Shown in pieces: positions 13,475 to 15,306 of a DNA stretch of 15,306 nt (the first letter of the stretch is position 1; the number at the start of each line of letters is the position of its first letter). A model generated the notes under the pieces. That model ran no database searches, was not told the origin of the DNA, and saw nothing but the letters and a program-made list of their open reading frames with translations. The stretch comes from JADHUC01 sp964617665 (GTDB lineage Bacteria > Planctomycetota > Planctomycetia > Pirellulales > Pirellulaceae), in assembly GCA_964617665.1 (NCBI GenBank), contig CAZUAH010000320.1, forward strand, positions 1-15,306, written 5' to 3'. The translations under genes were made by a program, and so were the position numbers.

Positions 13475-14512
13475 TCCGCTTGGCGAACGTTTTGTAGCCG
13501 GATCTCGCGCAACAGCTTTCTTTTCACCGCTGGCTGGTTTGAACTTCAGCGATATAGAATTGATGCAGTATCGCTGGCCGGTGGGCGTTTGGGGCGCGTC
13601 GTTGAAGATGTGGCCCAGGTGCGAGTCGCAACGCGCGCACGTGACCTCAACGCGTCTCATGCCAAGCGTGAAGTCGGGAGCCAGGTTAACTCGATCGCCC
13701 GCTTTAGCAGCGTAGAACGCAGGCCATCCGCATCCGGAATTGAATTTCGTTTCGGAATTGAATAATTCCTGCCCGCACGCGGCGCACTCGTAGGTGCCCG
13801 GCGCGAAGTGCTTATCGTACTTGTTCGCGAAAGCGCGCTCCGTGCCTTTCTGACGTAGTACACGGTACTGAGCGGCCGTGAGCACCTGCCTCCATTCTCG
13901 CTCGCTGCGAACGACTTTGTCTCCATCGATCTTGTAGGGTTTCTCGGTTTTCGGATCGGCGCCGATAGCCGAACGCAATACTCCCGCTTGGCTCTTTACA
14001 AGCGAATCCGGGCCAGAGAGTTTGAGGAAGTAATAGTCTTTCTGGCCGTTAGCGTTGACGATAAGTATGACGCCGATGACTCGGCTGCCGGGTTTGTCAA
14101 TCGTCTTGCGAGCGAACGGCGGGCCGTCCGGCTTCTTCCACATACCGGATATGTCGGCCAGTACGTATTCACCCTGGTCGCCCTCGCAGCGAGTCAAAGT
14201 TACTTTGCGGTCCTTCTCATGAAACTGGCTCACCCAGCGATCGATGTTCGCTCTGATGCCGCCAGTCGGACCGCCAAAGTAGAAAACCACCAGTTCCGCG
14301 TTTTCGTCCCCGGGTTTTGCGCCGGGTATCTCGAATTGAGCAAGGCGAAACTTGGATGTCGTCCTTTGCTGCCTCCAAGACTCAGGTACTTTTAGCTTGA
14401 TCACGCCCGCTGACACGATCTTGGACTCCGACGCGTAGACACGGTCGACGAACGATCCTATCGGCGGCAGAGTCAGAACACACGCGACTACAATCGCACT
14501 TCTCTGAAACAT
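13466..14512 (-). CDS. msrB: Exported peptide-methionine (R)-S-oxide reductase MsrB with extra N-terminal domain
   Basis: 348 residues from ATG 14512, chosen because AGGAG (14521-14525) is 8 bases upstream and a signal peptide follows (MFQRSAIVVACVLTLPPIGS, ending near VYASES). Residues ~35-185 form an unrecognised domain with GVIKLKVPESWRQQ, ELVVFYFGGPTGGIRANIDR and WVSQFHEKDRKV. Residues ~203-325 are MsrB: EWRQVLTAAQYRVLRQKGTE, zinc cysteines CAAC (243, 246) and CARC (292, 295), SGCGWPAF, HLGHIFNDAP, and the catalytic Cys316 in RYCINSISLKF. MsrB reduces methionine-R-sulfoxide in proteins; this one would work in the envelope. The C-terminal ~20 residues are a basic tail. The catalytic residue is cysteine, not selenocysteine. 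It converges with the selenoprotein gene, 76 bases apart. Confidence 0.9.
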   Translation of the reverse strand: MFQRSAIVVACVLTLPPIGSFVDRVYASESKIVSAGVIKLKVPESWRQQRTTSKFRLAQFEIPGAKPGDENAELVVFYFGGPTGGIRANIDRWVSQFHEKDRKVTLTRCEGDQGEYVLADISGMWKKPDGPPFARKTIDKPGSRVIGVILIVNANGQKDYYFLKLSGPDSLVKSQAGVLRSAIGADPKTEKPYKIDGDKVVRSEREWRQVLTAAQYRVLRQKGTERAFANKYDKHFAPGTYECAACGQELFNSETKFNSGCGWPAFYAAKAGDRVNLAPDFTLGMRRVEVTCARCDSHLGHIFNDAPQTPTGQRYCINSISLKFKPASGEKKAVARDPATKRSPSGRE

Positions 14513-14843
14513 CTTCACATCTCCTGGCTTCTCAAAACGGCGGCGCCGCGGAACATAACATCGCTTCGCAACTTGTAAAGCAGACATGTTGTACTGTCCG
14601 ACAAATTGCTGCACGACATAACAGTCTCACCAAGTTGACTTACGGTCCATTTCGTCCGGATAGCAAGGGATCGCTCGCGACTTACATACTATTTGGTCCG
14701 CATGTCGCATCGCCACCGCAATCGTTGGGAAAGAAGCGGCAGAACCTTGAATCTGCCACTCGGTTGTGCACGAACTCTAATGCAAGTGGCGAATGACAAC
14801 CAGCAACATGCCTTGTTGCCTTACTTACAGAAGGAGAACAGAA
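14513..14843. other. Divergent region between msrB and the 56-residue gene
   Basis: It holds the msrB promoter candidate at 14552-14579. For the rightward gene TTGACT around 14635 is a fair -35, but the element 17 bases later (GGATAG) is a poor -10. No coding sequence is convincing here. Confidence 0.35.
14552..14579 (-). promoter_or_regulatory. Candidate sigma70-type promoter of the msrB gene
   Basis: On the minus strand TTTACA (14574-14579), a 16-base spacer, then TATGTT (14552-14557). This matches the -35 consensus at 5 of 6 and the -10 at 4 of 6. The -10 ends 40 bases before the msrB ATG, a fitting distance. Confidence 0.4.
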
Positions 14844-15014
14844 ATGGCGAACGAGACATCCGAGTTTTCGAGGCAGAGTTTCAAGTGGATCAAGGCCGAT
14901 TCGGGAACGACATATCTGTGCCCGGTCGATGCAATCAGGGGTCGGAACGACCTGACGGAAGAGGAGCTTAACACGCTTTGCACGAACGAGTCGCTCAGCC
15001 CACACAACGACTAG
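14844..15014 (+). CDS. 56-residue protein of unknown function
   Basis: Start at ATG 14844 is supported by a strong AAGGAGA ending 7 bases upstream; longer versions beginning at 14793 or 14693 lack such a site. The protein begins MANETSEFSRQSFKWIKAD and continues with SGTTYLCPVDAIRGRNDLTE, EELNTLCTNESLSPHND. It is hydrophilic, with two Cys and an acidic C-terminus, no signal peptide and no membrane segment. I do not recognise a family. A good ribosome site, a well-placed terminator just behind it and protein-like composition make it a real gene. Confidence 0.7.
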   Translation: MANETSEFSRQSFKWIKADSGTTYLCPVDAIRGRNDLTEEELNTLCTNESLSPHND

Positions 15015-15035
15015 GGAATCCATCACTCAATAGAA

Positions 15036-15087
15036 AAGCGACGGGGCATCGGAACCGCGATAGCGGTACGATGCCCCGTTGTTTTCT
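15036..15087. terminator. Bidirectional Rho-independent terminator
   Basis: ACGGGGCATCG (15041-15051) pairs perfectly with CGATGCCCCGT (15069-15079). An inner stem, ACCGC (15054-15058) with GCGGT (15063-15067), tops it around a GATA loop. An A-tract precedes the left arm and TTGTTTTCTT follows the right arm, so it can end transcription from both converging genes. Confidence 0.88.
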
Positions 15088-15097
15088 TGGGTGGCTC

Positions 15098-15306
15098 TCA
15101 TTGAATCACGCGAGCTTCTATTTTCGCGGTCTCGCGGTTGGCGAATTCGTCCGTCAAGAACCAGTTTTGATAGAGTAGCTCTAACTGCCTTAAAGGAGTG
15201 GCGACCTGCGCCCTTGTCAACGTGCGCTTCACACCCTTTGGCCTTTGGTCATCGCGGATCTCCGGGCGGACGCGATCGGCGGGTGGCGTGTAAGATGGAA
15301 GGATGA
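15098..15306 (-). CDS. 3' end of an unidentified gene (5' partial at window edge)
   Basis: On the minus strand one frame is open from the window edge to TGA at 15098-15100, giving 68 residues. It begins ILPSYTPPADRVRPEIRDDQ and runs through RPKGVKRTLTRAQV and ATPLRQLELLYQNWFLTDEF to NRETAKIEARVIQ. Composition is protein-like, with a helical, charged C-terminus. It ends 11 bases from the bidirectional terminator, as expected for a true gene end. The start lies beyond the window; a GTG inside the frame could also serve as start, but the frame is open further upstream. I do not recognise the family. Confidence 0.6.
   Translation of the reverse strand, partial: ILPSYTPPADRVRPEIRDDQRPKGVKRTLTRAQVATPLRQLELLYQNWFLTDEFANRETAKIEARVIQ

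Noticed and set aside
13466..14512. Possibility that MsrB here is also a selenoprotein
   Set aside because: The catalytic position reads RYCIN with a normal Cys codon, and no internal TGA is present.
1..15306. CRISPR array, tRNA, rRNA, complete insertion sequence
   Set aside because: No regularly spaced repeats, cloverleaf-like sequences, ribosomal RNA stretches or transposase frames were seen.

Overview
This window looks like part of a Planctomycetota chromosome, probably Pirellulales-like. The evidence is a C-terminal piece of a PVC-type 'membrane-bound dehydrogenase' (beta-propeller end plus HEAT repeats), a secreted DUF4838 glycoside-hydrolase-like protein, a decayed end of a Gfo/Idh/MocA oxidoreductase, a bacterial ankyrin-SUFU protein, and intergenic spaces rich in palindromic repeats. 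These assignments come from reading the translations; no database search was run.

Layout. 1-1523 (+): 3' part of the PVC-type dehydrogenase. 1555-1710 (+): a Gfo/Idh/MocA remnant. 1755-2338 (-): a parD-parE toxin-antitoxin operon with a likely operator upstream. 2396-3027: a repeat-rich spacer ending in tandem operator-like repeats in front of an HTH regulator gene (3028-3492, +). 3493-3856: spacer with a degenerate long palindrome. 3857-6361 (-): secreted DUF4838 protein. 6677-7834 (+): ankyrin-SUFU protein. 7904-9280 and 9353-11581 (-): a probable two-gene operon of an alpha-glucan phosphorylase followed by an NhaA-type Na+/H+ antiporter. 12104-12451 (+): small four-helix membrane protein. 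12487-12669 (-): 60-residue cysteine-rich protein. 12760-12854: MITE-like palindrome. 13042-13389 (+): predicted selenoprotein. 13466-14512 (-): exported MsrB with an extra N-terminal domain. 14844-15014 (+): 56-residue protein. 15036-15087: bidirectional terminator. 15098-15306 (-): 3' end of an unidentified gene.

The strongest discovery candidate is at 13042-13389. A short lipoprotein-like reading frame holds a heavy-metal-associated (HMA) domain in which the first cysteine of the metal-binding CxxC is encoded by in-frame TGA, giving GMT-U-GGC. The frame continues cleanly for 60 more codons that complete the HMA fold. A stem with a GUU apical loop sits 18 nt after the TGA, where a bacterial SECIS element is expected. 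A standard gene caller would stop at the TGA and lose most of the protein. Its neighbours are a cysteine-rich protein and an exported methionine sulfoxide reductase B, so this end of the window may serve envelope thiol/metal/redox chemistry, but the genes are not co-directional and no operon can be claimed.
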